Source: Paraspadella gotoi
Taxonomy: Eukaryota > Chaetognatha
DNA length: 64,000 nucleotides
Direction: 5' to 3'
Assembly: GCA_051294375.1 (NCBI GenBank)
Contig: CM119268.1
Span: 4,983,878 to 5,047,877, forward strand
In this document: piece after piece, positions 53,101-63,387 of the stretch
Layout of the letters: each line of letters begins with the position of its first letter
Numbering within the stretch: the first letter of the stretch is position 1
Notes under the pieces: generated by a model
What the model was told of the DNA's origin: nothing
Databases searched by the model: none
What the model saw: the letters and a program-made list of their open reading frames with translations, nothing else
Position numbers and translations under genes: made by a program

Positions 53101-56100
53101 GTTAACTGTTGTCCGTTCGCTTACAATTCGTCTTCTCAGAAAAATATATATTTTGTATAACGCGCGAACATCACCAAGAGCAATTGAAACTATACAGCCC
53201 TCTGATTCGGTCCGAAGGCGGGGAAAAAAAAAAAAAAAAAATAACCCAGACTGGAACACGACCCAATAGTCCTCTGGCGGGAATGGGGACTTCCATTCTG
53301 GCCAGCGCAAACATTCCTGCCCACGATTTTTTTTAACATATTAAGAAGAATGACAGCGTTCAATGATTTTTTTAAACTTAAAAAAAAAATGTGATTTTTC
53401 CTTCTTGTTTTGTCACCACTTCAAAAGGTTTAAAAAAACTTGAATTCTCTGTTTACAAAAAAAAGAACTTTCAAGCATGAGAACTTATCGATAAAACAGA
53501 CACATAGACGTATTCCATTATATTCTCAATATTTCCTCGTTCTTTTAGACAATGAAACTCTCTCGTCAAAATCAGCAAACAAGATGACTATCTCCATAGA
53601 GAGAGCTCGAGAGTCTCAGCAAGTATCATATAGTTAGTGCACTTCCGGCTCTCAAAGGCTCCGCCGACTTCTCGCTCTGCTTTTTCCTCTGTCCCATATA
53701 GGTGAATAACTGAGTCGTGCAATAATTATATTGCGAGCTCGCCGTGATCGACTGTGTCTGAGTGATCAATCTTCTCAACGAGCTCTCACGATTTCCGCGT
53801 CCAGTATTCTTCTTTCTCATTGTCTCTCGACACGTCTATTCGCAAATTGTAGAGAGAATCCACTTTATACGTATTTTTGTTAATATATACTTAATCTCTC
53901 TCCAATCATTGAGATACTCCGATCGCGAGGCTGTATCTCTCCGGCACTACAGCTAGAGAGTCGTTGTCCATCGCTCCAAGTCTATTTTTTATCGTAGATA
54001 CTCTCCCAGTGCGGTTTACAATATAACTTCCATATTGATGCTGGAACCATGGCCAATCTCTTCTTCGAGTCTCGCTAATTCGCACTGTAGTCATAGTGCA
54101 CAAGATTCTCTCATAGACACCTCTCGCCTATCATGTCCACAAGGTCCAACAATGCAAGTATCTCTCTTCACATACGCCTGCCCGATTGCTCAGGCTCCAA
54201 GGTCGATCCTACTCTGTACTTCCTCGACTCTCATGCGTGCTCATCCCCCCGCGTGACTGTGCGTCACTTCTCTCCTCTCATGCTCCTCAGTCTTACCTAA
54301 TTTTTTATCGCGTAAGGATTTCATACATTCACTCCTTAAATTCATCAATGTTCTTCTTCTCTTTTCCGTCCCGTCTCTCACGTGCGCATCTCTCCTCCTC
54401 GACTCTTCTTCCCTTCTGTAAGCCGTCCGCAGGCCGCGGCTGGTCGAGCCGCGACAACCTGTGCGCGAGAGGTGGGAGCTCGCGAGCTCCCCCTCTCGTG
54501 CATGCTGCACAGTAAACTCACACTCTCCTGACTCTCCCTCTCCCTTCCGATCTCGCATATAGAGACGCACGACTGCATCGAGACACGTGTCAGGTCCTCC
54601 ATTCTGCGCTCTCTACTCTGCTCTCTATGATCTAAACCAATTTCTCGTCCTGTATAATTGGCGTGCGTGCTCTCTACGTCTCTCGCTCTTATCTCTCGAT
54701 ACTTTTTTCCATCACTCCTATTTTTCACAAATCTGCGAGATGTTGCAGATCTGAACATATAATATCCTCCTACATTCTTCTTCTCTCCCTGCCAGAAATA
54801 TATATTTCTAGAACATACAGATTTCCTTTAACACTCAGAAGTAATAACAGGCTCAGTAAAAAACCTTTCGCCTCATGGTACAGCTCATCTGCCTATGCGA
54901 TACCTCGTACGCACACATCGTGCTCAATAGGACCATCGCTATATTAAGAGCTTCTTCTGTCTATACGAGATCAATCGCTCTCTGCACCTCGCCGATCACC
55001 ATTTACACTCGATTTCTACCTCTCGCCCACTCATCGTCATCTCGCATCGTTAATGGCATCTCCTCTCTCCTCACTTTTCCTTGTACATGATGCTCTTTCG
55101 TGACCTTCCACTCTGATGACATCGGACACTGGCACCACCTTCGCGCACTCTCGCTATGGTACTGACCTTTACTAACAGCCCACTCTTCCAATTAATCCTT
55201 CCCTACATGTTCTTCACACCATACTTTCACCCTCTTTAATCTCTTTACGACCTGTGTGCTTCAAGCATGCGCAGTCCTAACAAGTGTTCCAAACATCAAC
55301 ATATACATCAGCTCGCGTCAAAAGATACGACAGAGTACATCTCGTATACCATAGACAGTCGTGGTGCTAGGAGNNNNNNNNNNNNNNNNNNNNNNNNNTT
55401 TTCTTTTCTTTTCTTTTCTTTTCTTTTCTTTTCTTAGTCTTTTTTATCTTTTTCTTTTTCTTTTCGTTTGGTTCTGGTAGAATATTTATGTCATTCGTTT
55501 TCTTTGTTTTTTTAAAGAAAGATCTCAACCTCACGAACGATAGAGACGATGGAAATGATGAGAAAGATGACATAAATAATCAATTCTGAAATTTAAGTTG
55601 AAACGGAGCGTATTTGGAAAATATGGCCAAGTTTTTAAAATAAAATATTTTTTGGCTCTAAAGTTAAAATCTAATTTTAGTCTCGTTCATGTTTAAAAGA
55701 CAAACGGGTAAATTGGACCAACTTAGCTTTTTACAGAGAAGCTCCGAATAAGAATTAAGGATTCACCGTCATCGTCTCTCTCTCTCTGTCTCTCTCTCTC
55801 TCTCTCTCCCCTCTCTCTCTCTCCCCCTCTTCCTCTCTCGTTTCCTGTCGGCTTTCTTGAGCACGAGTCCAAATAAGCAAGTTTGCAAATATCAAAAGTT
55901 TGTTCGAAAATTTTATTTTTTTTAATAAATCTCCATATTAATTTTTTTCTATCCGGAAACTTTTCAAAGGTTAAAGTGAGAATCAAGATTAACTATTTTG
56001 GGGGGGGATGAATTAGTAATAATAAACTCAATTGCAATAGTTTATGACGATGCTTTTGTCAAAACAGATTGGTAACGCCTTGCAGGTCCCAGCTTTGTTC

Positions 56101-56696
56101 GCAATGGTGAGGTTAACTGTTGTCGTTCGCTACAATTCGTCTCGAAAAAGTATATTTTGTATAACGGAAATCACCAAGAATGAAATTAAGCCCTCTGATT
56201 GGTCGAAACCCAGATGGAACCGACCAATAGGCGGATGGGGCTTCCATCTGCAGGAAAATTCTGCCCACGATTTTTTTAAATATAAGAAGAATGACAGGTC
56301 AATGATTTTTTTAAACTTAAAAAAAAATGTGATTTTTCCTTCTTGTTTTGTACCACTCAAGTTTAAAAAAAATTATTTTTAAACAAATTAACTGATTATG
56401 ATAAAAAAAATTTTATTAATTTATTTTTTTTGAATAATTTAAAAAATATTCTCATGGAACATCTGGAATTCATAGTTATATTGTGGCGCGTTTTTTTTTT
56501 TCCATGAGTGTATTTTCGTCGCTTCATTTATACCTTTCAGGCTTCCTTTCTCCTATTTTTTTCCTCATCGCAATTTTTAAAGACTTTTTTATATTTTTTT
56601 AAAAACTTTCTCAGTCCAAGATTTTTCCTGATCGTTCCATCTCCTCTCTTTAATCTTTTTTTATCTTTGCATTCTTTTTATTTTCCCCACGCTCTG

Positions 56697-56729
<33 letters not shown>

Positions 56730-58802
56730 NNNNNNNNNNNNNNNNNNNNNNNNNNNNNNNNNNNNNNNNNNNNNNNNNNNNNNNNNNNNNNNNNNNNNNN
56801 NNNNNNNNNNNNNNNNNNNNNNNNNNNNNNNNNNNNNNNNNNNNNNNNNNNNNNNNNNNNNNNNNNNNNNNNNNNNNNNNNNNNNNNNNNNNNNNNNNNN
56901 NNNNNNNNNNNNNNNNNNNNNNNNNNNNNNNNNNNNNNNNNNNNNNNNNNNNNNNNNNNNNNNNNNNNNNNNNNNNNNNNNNNNNNNNNNNNNNNNNNNN
57001 NNNNNNNNNNNNNNNNNNNNNNNNNNNNNNNNNNNNNNNNNNNNNNNNNNNNNNNNNNNNNNNNNNNNNNNNNNNNNNNNNNNNNNNNNNNNNNNNNNNN
57101 NNNNNNNNNNNNNNNNNNNNNNNNNNNNNNNNNNNNNNNNNNNNNNNNNNNNNNNNNNNNNNNNNNNNNNNNNNNNNNNNNNNNNNNNNNNNNNNNNNNN
57201 NNNNNNNNNNNNNNNNNNNNNNNNNNNNNNNNNNNNNNNNNNNNNNNNNNNNNNNNNNNNNNNNNNNNNNNNNNNNNNNNNNNNNNNNNAAAAAAATGAC
57301 ATTTGTAGGAAAATGAGAATTTTTTTTTCGGCCGAAAAGCTTCTGCTACTTTTTAGACCTCGAAAAAGGGTATAACAATTTTATTTGTTCTACTTAAAAA
57401 TAATCTTATAAATAATTAAAAATTATTTAAAAAAACCCATTAAAGCTGAAAAATTATAACCCCACTTTCTTGATAAAAAATCTAAGTTCTCTGGGAGTTG
57501 ATAGACTGTGAAAGATACGTGATTGAAAGTTTGGTGTGTCCTGCTATGTAAGAGTATGTACTTTAGTATGCTATGTTTCTTGTAAGAGGTAGAGAGTTTT
57601 TAAAATCGAAAGACTCGAGATATATGAGGCCAAATAAGTTCTCCCGTTTTCGAGATATATGAGGCCAATATGAGGCCAAATAAGATCCCCCTTTTTCTAG
57701 ATATATGAGGCCAAATATGAGGCCAAATAAGATCCCCGTTTTTAGATATATGAGGCCAAATATGAGGCCAAACCAGAACCCCCGTTTTATAGCTACATAT
57801 GAGGCCAAAAAGTCGACAAATTTTGCTCAGAGAGAACCTTTAAGAAAATCCGTTGGCGAAACGACGCATACAAAAAGGATCGTGGTTGTGTTTTATGTCC
57901 TGAGTGTGACAGAGTCTTTATCATTGAAATGGGTTCTTATGTCAGAAAGAGATATTTAGCCCGATCTGCTGATTGCAGATTCCGGCTCTATGATTCACTT
58001 TATCGGGCCGTCGGTCCATCCCGGCAATCTTGCGGAATGGTGCCGCATAACATCATCGTAGAACATCGAATTATGATAAATTTTCCAAAAAAGAACGATG
58101 TCCGTCAGTCCGTTTACATTTGATATAAAACGAATTAATTAATTAATTAATAATCTGTTCAGCTGCCTACTGTTAATCCCGGAGCAGATCAGGACTTCCG
58201 GCATTGTTTGCTAAAACTTGTTTTTTTCTTTTTAAATCCAAGATTATAAATAAACTAACAACAGTTTAAACAATAAAAAAAAAGCAAACTAAGGGAAAAA
58301 ACCGGGCGACGAATTTCTGTTGCATCAAAGTTTTTGCAAGAAGCGATTAATTCTCGGCACAGGATTAATCCAGGGGGGGACTCGTTTAAGGGAAAGGCTC
58401 TGGGCAGAATGAGTAGCTATGTGGGGAATACTAGTTATGTGGGGAGTAGCTTGGAATTTCCAAATAAAAATCTGTTTTATGTATTGTGATGCGAAACATT
58501 ATTTTTTTTCCCGAGGTTAAAATACTCATAGTTTTGTACAACGAAAGTGTAAAAAAATTTCCATTATTATTAAAATTGCAAAATAGCTTTGAATAATGAT
58601 AAAGTATAAGCAATAACTGGATTTAATAAAGCTCAGTTACATTCACTAGCGCAGCAAAAATAGGACGTGAACAAAACCTTGAATAAAAAATCAGAAGATT
58701 AAAAATGAATAAATCTTTTTGAAAAGAAAAAAAATGTAAAAAAAAGAAAGAAAGGAAGGCGACGAAGAAAATCCTTGGAGGGATTTGCATCTTTGGAATA
58801 TC

Positions 58803-58895
<93 letters not shown>

Positions 58896-59707
58896 TAAAT
58901 TGATATGTTAACACTGCTTACTGTATGCTAAGATGAAAAAACCGCAATCAACTAACAGAATTATAAATTGTAAATGTAAATTGTGAATGTAAGACTACAA
59001 AAATGTGAAAGAGAAAGTGAAAAAGGAAAGAAATTAAAAGAAAGAAAAACGATAGAAATATAACAATTAATCTTCTTGCTTGCCATGTCTTGCCATGTCT
59101 TTTTCCTCTTTCATACTCGAGGACCCCAAATTGAATGATAGAAAATTTTTCATGTCTCTGTGGTGAAAGAGCGCGGCAGCTGCGGCGGGAACTGTTAAGG
59201 CTGCGAATCAGCTGCGGCCGTCGGCCCTACGGCGTCTGACGCTGCCGTCGCTGCCTCAACTTCCTGTTGCTGCTGTTGTTGCGCCGAATTTGGGAAAACA
59301 TTCGAAAAATGTAAAGGAAGAGGATTTGAGTGGCCGCCGGAGACCAGAACGAAATTAATGGAATCAATTTTTTGAATCACCCTCCATTCAAAGTAAAATT
59401 GTATGGAAAATATTTTCATAAAAAACATAAACAAAAATAAGGGTGTTGACTGTCAACTGCGGGCAGAGTGGACTGTGAGAATTAAATTTGCGCTGTTACC
59501 TACTCACTGTGAATTGTTGACAACTTTAAACTGTGAGCTGAGATGTGAGATGTGGCCCGTGAATTGGAGGCTGTGAGCCGTGGGCTGTGAATTTTTGACC
59601 TTGGACTGAAAAGGAACAAAACTTTTTTTCCAAACATTCGACGCATGAAAAAAGTTCAAAGTTGAAATTTGAATCGAAAACGAAAGGAGACTTTAAAAAG
59701 GCGTCGC

Positions 59708-59748
<41 letters not shown>

Positions 59749-59749
59749 A

Positions 59750-59794
<45 letters not shown>

Positions 59795-61117
59795 TGAAGA
59801 TGAAGGTCAACTCATGAGGTCGTGGGGTCGCGAGTCAAGAGAAAAACTTATTTCTTTTCAAAATTTCGTCTAGTAAAAAAAGGTGAAGATATTGTCGCAA
59901 GATTTGCAACTGGAACCGAACCGTATCAGGGAACTAGGGAAGCAGGCAAGCTTTGCGATAAAGGAATCGACGAATTCTCATTGGTTTCCACTAGAACCGG
60001 TGACAACCAATCAGCGATCATACTCAACGAAATTGTAAAATTGACCCTTGTTTTTTATCCGGGTCTGTACATAATAAATATTCATATAATGTACAATGTA
60101 CAATACAATGTACATATAAATAGTCCTCGTTTGTTTAAGTTAGTATTGATCTGGACTCCTTCGTGTGTCTCACCATCGCTTTTTTCTAGAGAAATATAAC
60201 AACATTCAACTTTGTCGGAGAAATCTATGCCTATCTATACCTTCAATGTGGTGGCAGCGGTGGAATTCGAACGCGCGCCTCCACAGAGACTAGTAATAGC
60301 AGAAATAAGAAAATTTAAAAATAAAAAAAAAAGCATTTTTTTGATATCTGGCATCTTTTGTGAAAGAATAAATGCTGGGTAACTTTTTTAACTTTCAAAG
60401 CTTTTGGTTATATTTATAAAACAGATTGATAGACGGACAGACCGACCTAAAACAGATTGAATAGACGACAGACCGACCTAAAACAGATTAGTAGACGGAA
60501 AGACCGACCTAAAACAGATTGGTAGACGGACAGACCGACCTAAAACAGATTTGTAGACGGACAGACCGACCTTAAAACAGATTGATAGACGGACAGACCG
60601 ACCTAAAACAGATTGGTAGACGGACAGACCGACCGACCTAAAACAGATTGATAGACGGACAGACCAACCTAAAACAGATTGGTAGACGGACAGACCGACC
60701 TAAAACAGATTGGTAGACGGACAGACCGACCTAAAACAGATTTGGTAGACAGACAGACTTGACCTAAAACAGATTGGTAGACGGACAGACCGACCTAAAA
60801 CAGATTGATAGACGGACAGACCGACCTAAAACAGTTGGTAGACGGACAGACCGACCTAAAAACAGAATTGGTAGATTGGACAGACCGACCTAAAACAGAT
60901 TGATAGACGGACAGACCGACCTAAAACAAGATTGGTTAGACGGGACAGACCGACCTAAAACAGATTGGTAGACGGACAGACCGACCAAAAAGTCTCTCAT
61001 TGAGTCGCGACTTAAGATATCAGGGCAAAGAGGAAAAATCATCTTTTTTATTTGTGTTAATGTGCGATCGATTTGAGGACAGAAGCCAAACAAATCTTAA
61101 TCCCGGAAACGGAAAGG

Positions 61118-61184
<67 letters not shown>

Positions 61185-61192
61185 ATTAAATA

Positions 61193-61271
<79 letters not shown>

Positions 61272-62082
61272 CGAGAGATAAACAGAAAGACAGCTTGAGA
61301 TAGACTGACAAAAAACATCGTAAACGAACGCGAGTGATAATTTTCTCTCTGCTGGAGAAATACAATTCTAACTCAGTTTTCTTTTTCTATGCCAAATTAA
61401 AAAAAACAAAAATTGATGTTTAAAATTCTTTTCACGAGTCCGTCTCTTCGTCTGTTCGTCTAGTTATCTCTCTCTCCCTCTTTTCCATTCTGCCTTATTA
61501 TCTAATCAGTTAAATTTTCCAATTTTTCATAAATTGGGATGTGCTAATTGACCATCCGCATCTATACTTTATCGTTTTCACCTGGGCTTGGAACCAGGCT
61601 TGCCGGGTCGCCCTTTTTTGTAGGATTGTTACCTGGTGGTCATGAGGCGATAGTTTTTACTCAGTGTGCAACACTTCATACTCATCTCGCATACTCTTCG
61701 ACACTGTGAGGGATTATGTGAAAGGTGTGCCACAAAATCCTTCAAGTGAGGGTACTGCTAAGGGTGTTTGACCAATTTGAATGGACATTAGTGCAAACCT
61801 ATTTTTTTAAGGCCATGCCCCGTCATGTTAAATCCAAACAACTTTTGGTAGATGACACACCCTAGCTTGGGTCACGACTGAGGGGACCCACTTCTATTTA
61901 TGGGGTTCAATTTTGGCAGTGGGTAATTGGGCATTGGGCATTGCCTGCTGCAGATTGCGACAGAAATCCCGTCAGTAATCAACAGTTTACGTTTCGACGA
62001 CTAAAAAAGAATAGAGACGACGACGACTCCGACAACAACAACAAGAAGAAGAACAGCTTGGAGGATTCTTTCCCTCTCCCTC
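44983..62082 (+). CDS. chitin-binding peritrophin-A (CBM14) protein gene, incomplete
   Basis: Exons at 44983-45079, 48129-48278, 48542-48731, 49396-49602, 50149-50217 and 50330-50354 join in phase; 61954-62082 is a tentative further exon. The core is one peritrophin-A domain read across two exons: DPCNCECFYQCTFIGKPPTH then YKCPPGLRWNTNSMACDHVE and NVRC, with the CPxGLxWN and CD signatures. Such domains bind chitin in extracellular matrices such as cuticle, gut lining or egg coats. After it come a Gly-rich CCDGDGG stretch, four GTGTRQVPS-like repeats and a Gln/Ser/Gly-rich tail. The signal peptide and the stop codon were not found with certainty, and N runs interrupt the introns. Confidence 0.75.
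45730..46165. repeat. minisatellite, unit about 40 bp
   Basis: About ten degenerate copies of a unit containing CTTCTCCATCACTTATCTCT and TTCGCCATCTTTTT, within an intron of the CBM14 gene. Confidence 0.85.
46622..46818. other. assembly gap (N)
   Basis: Run of N with (GAAGA)n at its right edge. Confidence 0.99.
47175..47416. other. assembly gap (N)
   Basis: Run of N after a pyrimidine-rich edge. Confidence 0.99.
48129..48278 (+). CDS. CBM14 gene exon, first half of peritrophin-A domain
   Basis: After CTTTCCAG it encodes QTATPTHNTAPISGRCSVSC then SRSFEYLADPCNCECFYQCT and GKPPTHYK. The Cys spacing and the FYQC pattern are typical of CBM14. Phase 2 at both ends. Two extra close Cys (CNCEC) are unusual. 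Confidence 0.85.
48298..48510. repeat. (ATCA)n-rich intronic repeat
   Basis: The 263-nt intron splitting the peritrophin-A domain is made almost wholly of AATCAATCAA-type repeats. Confidence 0.85.
48542..48731 (+). CDS. CBM14 gene exon, second half of peritrophin-A domain
   Basis: It encodes CPPGLRWNTNSMACDHVENV then RCTPDGGQYVTGG, a Gly-rich stretch and NWNAEFCCDGDGG. CPPGLRWN and ACDHVENVRC close the domain. Acceptor ACTCAG, donor GGG|GTGAGA, phase 2 to 0. Confidence 0.85.
48743..48896. other. assembly gap (N)
   Basis: Run of N starting in a (GA)n tract right after the donor. Confidence 0.99.
49138..49194. other. assembly gap (N)
   Basis: Run of N inside a (GTC)n tract. Confidence 0.99.
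49396..49602 (+). CDS. CBM14 gene exon, GTGTRQVPS tandem repeats
   Basis: A 69-codon phase 0 exon after AATTTTTAG. Four tandem 27-nt units encode GTGTRQVPP/S, followed by GWSSNQGTKQVPSYVNKPQV and poly-Gln at the donor CAACAG|GTAAGG. Extracellular linker repeats are plausible; no domain recognised. Confidence 0.7.
50025..50113. repeat. (TC)n microsatellite
   Basis: Unbroken dinucleotide run. Confidence 0.9.
50149..50217 (+). CDS. CBM14 gene exon, DWWNQWKQ
   Basis: A 23-codon phase 0 exon after TTTTAAG: DWWNQWKQHNVVSGSYSGSS then HKQ, donor CAA|GTGAGC. A (TC)n tract of about 90 nt lies just upstream. Confidence 0.6.
50330..50354 (+). CDS. CBM14 gene micro-exon, VSGGTRQT
   Basis: A 25-nt exon between TATTTTAG and G|GTGAGT, phase 0 to 1. 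VSGGTRQT echoes the GTGTRQV repeats upstream, which supports it. Confidence 0.5.
50929..51266. repeat. (TTTTC)n tract with a duplicated unique segment
   Basis: A unique segment containing TTCACATTTCGCAAACTTTA lies at 50976-51030 and again at 51211-51266, on either side of a long (TTTTC)n run. Confidence 0.8.
51431..53430. repeat. duplicated segment, copy 1 (insertion-rich)
   Basis: 51431-51525 and 52430-53430 match 55432-56370 in order. This copy carries many extra single bases relative to the other, plus about 900 nt absent from it. Confidence 0.75.
55374..55398. other. assembly gap (N)
   Basis: A 25-base run of N between the odd block and duplicated copy 2; the exact 25 suggests a placeholder of unknown size. 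Confidence 0.99.
55432..56370. repeat. duplicated segment, copy 2
   Basis: Shorter match to 51431-53430, with the same order of landmarks: CTCAACCTCACGAACGATAG, GAAACGGAGCGTATTTG, TAAATTGGACCAACTTAGC, TTTGTATAACG. Confidence 0.75.
56730..57289. other. assembly gap (N)
   Basis: Run of N entered from a (TC)n tract. Confidence 0.99.
57615..57812. repeat. minisatellite with ATATATGAGGCCAAATA units
   Basis: Four or more imperfect units of about 47 bp, each with one or two GAGGCCAAA(T/A)A motifs and a C run. Confidence 0.8.
57955..58225 (+). repeat. dispersed repeat family B copy
   Basis: Same ordered blocks as at 29450-29710, with a different central part. Confidence 0.7.
58805..58892. repeat. 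(GA)n microsatellite
   Basis: Unbroken dinucleotide run. Confidence 0.9.
59195..59360 (-). CDS. possible minus-strand terminal exon, Gln/Ala-rich
   Basis: The minus strand frame reads VSGGHSNPLPLHFSNVFPNS then AQQQQQQEVEAATAASDAVG and ends PTAAADSQP before TAA. GC-rich third positions look coding, but no clear acceptor was found upstream. It may be the end of an opposite-strand gene or a chance frame. Confidence 0.25.
59712..59795. repeat. (GAC/GAT)n microsatellite
   Basis: Trinucleotide run, pure on the right side. Confidence 0.9.
60249..60291 (+). mobile_element. sequence complementary to tRNA-Leu 3' end: LTR primer-binding site or tRNA fragment
   Basis: TGGTGGCAGCGGTGGAATTC and the following bases are complementary to the 3' part of a tRNA-Leu, including acceptor strand, T-arm, variable arm and an encoded CCA. 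A primer-binding site of an LTR retrotransposon is expected to start TGG like this. No gag-pol frame follows, so it would be a decayed remnant. A 3' tRNA fragment copied with its CCA is the other reading. Confidence 0.45.
60420..60990. repeat. minisatellite, unit about 31 bp, about 18 copies
   Basis: Tandem units of AGATTGGTAGACGGACAGAC plus CGACCTAAAAC with point changes and single-base indels. It runs directly into a family C repeat copy at 60985. Confidence 0.95.
61190..61271. repeat. (AAAG)n microsatellite
   Basis: Pure tetranucleotide run next to a (GA)n tract. Confidence 0.9.
61580..61660 (-). repeat. weak tRNA-like (SINE?) T-arm on minus strand
   Basis: The minus strand has CCTGGTTCCAAGCCCAGG, a T-arm-like stem with a B-box-like loop. 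The A box and acceptor stem are not convincing. Confidence 0.25.
61954..62082 (+). CDS. tentative CBM14 gene exon, Asp/Asn/Lys-rich
   Basis: Between GCCTGCTGCAG and a strong donor C|GTAAGT lies an open frame in phase 1 at both ends, fitting the micro-exon at 50330-50354. It encodes DCDRNPVSNQQFTFRRLKKN then RDDDDSDNNNKKKNSLEDSF and PLP. The intron would be 11.6 kb with an assembly fault in it. It could belong to another gene. Confidence 0.4.
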
Positions 62083-62916
62083 GTAAGTTCCCCTCGAGGT
62101 TCCACTTTTGGCTCAGCGCCCCAAATGTCATCAAGGCCACGAAACTTGGGGTCTCTTTGGGATGTCAGGGATGTCGACCGAGGATATGTCATACCAAGAT
62201 GCCATCTCCGTATGCCATCTCCCTATGCCTTCTCTAACTTGCCTTTCGGCATGTACCATAATCGTATGCGGATTCCGAATGCCGTCTCTTACTGGCATTT
62301 CTAAATGCCGTCTTCGTCTTTGTTTCTAGATTGAATATCCAATTATCCAATTATCCATGTTCTATATCCAAATGCCTTTTCCTTGCGCCATATTCAAATG
62401 CCGTATCTTTGTTCTATATCCATTATCCAAATGCCGTATGCCTATTGCTTAAGCCATTTCCAAATGCAGAATTTACTCTTCATTTGGCGTCTGCTAATTT
62501 ACAAGTTACTGTTACAGCAGCATTCGTTTTTGTTTTTCAGATTATATACATTGTGCAATTGTGCATTGTATTTCTCTCTCTCTGTCTCTCTCTCTCGCTC
62601 TTTCTGAAATATTTCTCCCTAATCGATAGATCAACTAATTCATAAATGTATCCATCATTATCTTTATCTCTTTACTTTAGCATCCGAAAATTCTTCGTCT
62701 CGTTTCAGACTTTCCTTTTTTTTACAAACTGCGTCTGTCTATTTTCTTTTTTTCTGTCTCTCTCTCTGTCTCTCTGTTTCCTTTTATAAATATCTCTCTC
62801 TCTATCTGTTTCCCTAGCTTTTTTATTCTTGCTTTTTTAAATCATCCTTCCTCTCTTCCTTCGCCACCAGGTACAAGGTGCAATTTGACTTTTGCCATTT
62901 TTCCTATTTGTTTTCC

Positions 62917-63004
<88 letters not shown>

Positions 63005-63301
63005 CACCCCACCAGAAGCCCAAGGGAGATGCCTCGCCTAAATTTTTTCGTTTACTTTTTTTTTTTTTTTTTTTGTCCAAAATCTTATTTGTTTTTAGGA
63101 TTTTCGCGGTTTTTCTTTCCTTTTATTATTTTCCATTTGTTAATTGTTAGGATACGTTTTTTTGTTTGTTCATTCATTATTTTTATGCTATTTGGCGCTG
63201 AAACTGAGCTTCCGTTATTCCAGATTTCATTCCGTAGTTACGTGTATTCACGACTTGGTAATATTTTTATTTACATAAACCCTTTTTCTTTATTTATCTT
63301 T

Positions 63302-63387
<86 letters not shown>

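Larger units (their letters stand above)
50355..61953. other. long intronic or intergenic stretch
   Basis: No well supported exon. It holds the (TTTTC)n tracts, a duplicated segment (51431-53430 against 55432-56370), an odd CT-biased block (53640-55373), two N runs, repeat copies and several microsatellites. Confidence 0.55.

Noticed and set aside
59822-60199. 125-codon frame
   Set aside because: Lies in a stretch with LTR-like features and TGTACAATGTACA repeats; AT-rich tail and no domain.
60420-60990. CRISPR-like array
   Set aside because: Units follow each other directly without unique spacers; it is a minisatellite in an animal genome.
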